Below, piece by piece: positions 4,683 to 6,831 of a stretch of DNA of 6,831 nt. The stretch spans positions 1-6,831 of the forward strand of contig JAQBUV010000108.1 of NCBI GenBank assembly GCA_027623815.1, given 5' to 3'. Within the stretch, counting starts at the first letter, position 1, and each line of letters starts with the position of its first letter. The stretch is from Casp-Chloro-G3 sp002816715 (lineage in GTDB: Bacteria; Chloroflexota; Dehalococcoidia; Lucifugimonadales; UBA3495). The position numbers and the translations under genes were made by a program. A model generated the notes under the pieces. It did not search any database, had not been told where the DNA came from, and worked only from the letters and a program-made list of their open reading frames with translations.

Positions 4683-6518
4683 ATGGCATACCTGCCCATT
4701 GAAGATCACGGAATAGTGGGAAATATGCGCACCGTCGCGTTGATTGGCATAAACGGGTCGGTCGATTGGTTTTGTTGCCCCAACTTCGACTCGCCCAGCA
4801 TATTTGCCGCCATCCTGGACGAAAATAAGGGTGGCTATTTCAAAATCGCACCTACTTGCGATGGGGTGACCCACCGACAGCTCTACTGGCCGGAAACCAA
4901 CGTTCTGGTTACGCGGTTCCTGTCTCCGGATGGGGTTGCTGAGGTCATCGATTTCATGCCGGTGGACTATCAGGGGCATGAGCACGAAGTCGATCAGTTG
5001 ATACGGAGAGTGAATATAGTCCGGGGGACAATGGCTTTACGAATGGAGTGCTTTCCGGCCTTCAATTACGCCCGAGATGAGCACGAAATCCGCTTGAACG
5101 AGTCCGGCGCGATGTTTGTGACGCCCAATGCTAGGATGCAACTTTCCACCACCTTACCGCTGACCCAGCAAGGCAATGGTCTGGTGTGCGATTTCACGCT
5201 CTACGAAGGGCAGACGGTGACGTTTTCGGTAGCGCAAGTGGAGGACGAGTCATACATCAGCTGCGGGTATTCCGAAGGGGAGAGCGAGCACCTCTTTGAG
5301 GAAACCGTAGAGTTCTGGCGCAGATGGCTGTCCAAGTCCACCTATCGGGGTCGGTGGCGGGAGATGGTGGAACGCTCGGCCCTGGTGCTCAAACTGCTCA
5401 CCTACGAGCCCACCGGGGCCATCGTGGCGGCGCCCACGTGTAGCCTACCCGAGAGCATCGGCGGAGGGCGCAACTGGGACTACCGCTATACCTGGATTCG
5501 GGACGCCGCCTTTACCCTGTATGCTCTGCTGCGTATCGGCTTCACCGAGGAGGCCGACAAGTTTATGGGCTGGATCGAGGCTCGGGCCGGGGAGCTAAAC
5601 CCAGACGGTTCCCTCCAGGTCATGTACGGCATCGATGGGCGTCACCAACTGAATGAGGAAATTCTGCCCCACCTGGAGGGCTATAAAGGGTCCGGCCCGG
5701 TAAGGGTGGGCAATGGCGCTTACTGCCAGCTTCAACTGGATATATATGGCGAGTTGATGGATTCGGTGTACCTCTACAACAAGTACGGGTCACCCATCTC
5801 CTACAACTTTTGGACCCATTTGAGCCGGCTTACCGACTGGGTGGTGGACAATTGGCAGCGGACCGACGAGGGTATCTGGGAGGTCCGGGGAGGACAGCAA
5901 CACTTCGTCTACTCCAAGCTTATGTGCTGGGTCGCATTAGACCGGGCCATTCGGCTGGCCGACAAGCGCTCCTTCCCGGCCGACCGGGCGCGCTGGCTCA
6001 CCGCCCGTGACCAGATATACCGGGAGATCATGGAAAAAGGATGGAGCGACGAGCGCCAAGCCTTCGTCCAATCCTACGGCAGCGATACCCTAGACGCGTC
6101 TAATCTGATGATGCCCATGGTCTTCTTCATGTCGCCAACTGACCCCAGAATGCTCAAGACTCTGGAGGCGGTGGATCGCCCTCCGGAGAACGGCGGGCTG
6201 GTGTCCAACAGCCTGGTCTACCGGTACGATGTAAACAAGACTCCCGATGGGTTGGACGGGGAAGAAGGGACGTTTAACATTTGCACCTTCTGGCTGGTGG
6301 AGGCCATGACCCGAGCCGGACGCCTTGACCGCAACCGTCTGAACGAGGCTCGCCTGATGTTTGAGAAGATGCTCAGTTATTCCAACCATCTGGGGTTGTT
6401 CGCCGAAGAAATCGGGCCCAGCGGGGAGGCCCTGGGAAACTTCCCTCAGGCATTCACGCACCTGGCCTTGATCAGCGCCGCCTTTAACCTGGATCGGACC
6501 CTGGGAGGAAGCGGCTAG
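4683..6518 (+). CDS. GH15 family glycoside hydrolase (glucoamylase / trehalase type)
   Basis: The 611-residue protein has the full layout of bacterial intracellular GH15 enzymes, which hydrolyse alpha-glucosidic bonds with inversion (malto-oligosaccharides, dextran or trehalose). The N-terminal beta-sandwich begins IEDHGIVGNMRTVALIGING (residues 6-25) and SVDWFCCPNFDSPSIFAAIL (26-45). The (alpha/alpha)6 barrel starts near residue 225 and carries GGRNWDYRYTWIRDAAFTLY (261-280), LQVMYGIDGR (311-320), GIWEVRGGQQHFVYSKLMCW (397-416) and GLFAEEIGPSGEALGNFPQA (571-590). By position in these motifs the general acid is probably Glu400 and the general base Glu575; both are present, as is the substrate-pocket RNWDYR. 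There is no signal peptide, so it is cytoplasmic. Start is set by AAGGAGG. The gene is intact, unlike its M24 neighbour. Glucoamylase and trehalase cannot be told apart by eye in this family. Confidence 0.92.
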   Translation: MAYLPIEDHGIVGNMRTVALIGINGSVDWFCCPNFDSPSIFAAILDENKGGYFKIAPTCDGVTHRQLYWPETNVLVTRFLSPDGVAEVIDFMPVDYQGHEHEVDQLIRRVNIVRGTMALRMECFPAFNYARDEHEIRLNESGAMFVTPNARMQLSTTLPLTQQGNGLVCDFTLYEGQTVTFSVAQVEDESYISCGYSEGESEHLFEETVEFWRRWLSKSTYRGRWREMVERSALVLKLLTYEPTGAIVAAPTCSLPESIGGGRNWDYRYTWIRDAAFTLYALLRIGFTEEADKFMGWIEARAGELNPDGSLQVMYGIDGRHQLNEEILPHLEGYKGSGPVRVGNGAYCQLQLDIYGELMDSVYLYNKYGSPISYNFWTHLSRLTDWVVDNWQRTDEGIWEVRGGQQHFVYSKLMCWVALDRAIRLADKRSFPADRARWLTARDQIYREIMEKGWSDERQAFVQSYGSDTLDASNLMMPMVFFMSPTDPRMLKTLEAVDRPPENGGLVSNSLVYRYDVNKTPDGLDGEEGTFNICTFWLVEAMTRAGRLDRNRLNEARLMFEKMLSYSNHLGLFAEEIGPSGEALGNFPQAFTHLALISAAFNLDRTLGGSG

Positions 6519-6712
6519 ATGGTGATGAAATCTAACGGTTTCGTGCTTAAAGCAGGTCACGACAACAGCCAATGAAAGCTCCTGAATCGCGTCAGAAATG
6601 TGTCCGAACTTCTGAGGACTGGATATGACCAGATGGACAAAACAGTATTATTAGTGCTCAATCCCCCCAACCAAGGGCTACTATAAAAAACCCTGTTGAC
6701 GAACGACGTACA

Positions 6713-6778
6713 ACTTCAAATCCGTCATGCCTAGTGACGAGCGGGGTAAGTGAGTTGGATTGCCTCGCACTCCCGCCA
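6713..6778 (+). repeat. Decayed duplicate of tRNA-Sec 3' half (right att copy)
   Basis: These 66 bases match 9-74 without gaps at 59 positions. The identity starts in the anticodon arm (ACTTCAAATCCGT) and ends exactly at the CCA (6776-6778); sequences on either side are unrelated. Differences lie at 6726, 6733, 6749, 6753, 6757, 6760 and 6762. They break the variable-arm stem (CTCG to CTAG) and the T arm (TTCGACT to TTGGATT, with lost stem pairs). No D arm or 5' acceptor strand precedes it, so it is not a tRNA gene. It fits the displaced original 3' end of the host tRNA gene after integration of an island. Its mirror at the left end is the functional tRNA. Confidence 0.88.
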
Positions 6779-6791
6779 ATATACAATAATT

Positions 6792-6822
6792 TGAGGCAGC
6801 CTTTTGACGGGCTGCCTCATTT
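6792..6822 (+). terminator. Terminator after the duplicate tRNA end
   Basis: TGAGGCAGCC (6792-6801) pairs perfectly with GGCTGCCTCA (6810-6819) around an 8-base loop, followed by TTT. It stands 13 bases after the CCA, nearly the same spacing as the terminator after the left tRNA copy but with unrelated sequence. It is probably the original terminator of the host tRNA-Sec gene. Confidence 0.7.
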
Positions 6823-6831
6823 GGTTCCACT

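Noticed and set aside
6519..6575. 18-residue ORF right after the GH15 stop, preceded by GGGAGG
   Set aside because: The purine run is part of the GH15 coding end, the peptide has no features, and nothing follows it before the right att copy.

Overview
The window opens inside the 3' half of a selenocysteine tRNA gene (UCA anticodon, long variable arm, encoded CCA). About 6.7 kb later comes a second, decayed copy of the same 3' half: positions 9-74 and 6713-6778 align without gaps at 59 of 66 bases, and the identity runs from the anticodon loop exactly to the end of CCA. This is the footprint left by a tyrosine-type integrase at a tRNA gene, so most of the window (about 75-6712) reads as an island integrated at selC and bounded by both att repeats. 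No integrase or excisionase gene lies inside it. The organism must be a Sec-decoding bacterium. Codon use and the style of the proteins (a lone NAD(P)H-hydrate epimerase, an M24 peptidase relative, a bacterial GH15 enzyme, a secreted DUF5666-like protein) would suit Chloroflexota such as Dehalococcoidia, but this is a guess, not a proof.

Left part (1-1040): tRNA-Sec with its terminator, a pair of 9-bp direct repeats, then a 304-bp internally deleted insertion sequence (171-474). That element has 16-bp terminal inverted repeats, a CTAA duplication on each side and the last ~50-60 residues of a transposase. A possible 31-residue ORF follows on the minus strand, then about 450 bases with no recognisable gene and a hairpin.

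Middle (1041-2976): two gene remnants meet head to head near 2133-2170. The minus-strand one is a DUF5666-like, probably secreted protein with an Asn/Gly-rich repeat tail; the plus-strand one is the C-terminal end of an unrecognised protein. Both have lost their 5' ends, as if one deletion had removed the shared divergent promoter region. Related hairpins sit on either side of this block.

Right part (2977-6518): a co-directional cluster with an intact NAD(P)H-hydrate epimerase gene, an M24-peptidase-like gene broken by a frameshift and at least two internal deletions, and an intact GH15 glucoamylase/trehalase-type gene with a strong Shine-Dalgarno sequence. The two intact genes would give metabolite repair (NADHX/NADPHX) and alpha-glucoside or trehalose hydrolysis. 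Overall the window looks like an old tRNA-Sec island that has lost its mobility genes and is being eroded by deletions while two metabolic genes are kept.
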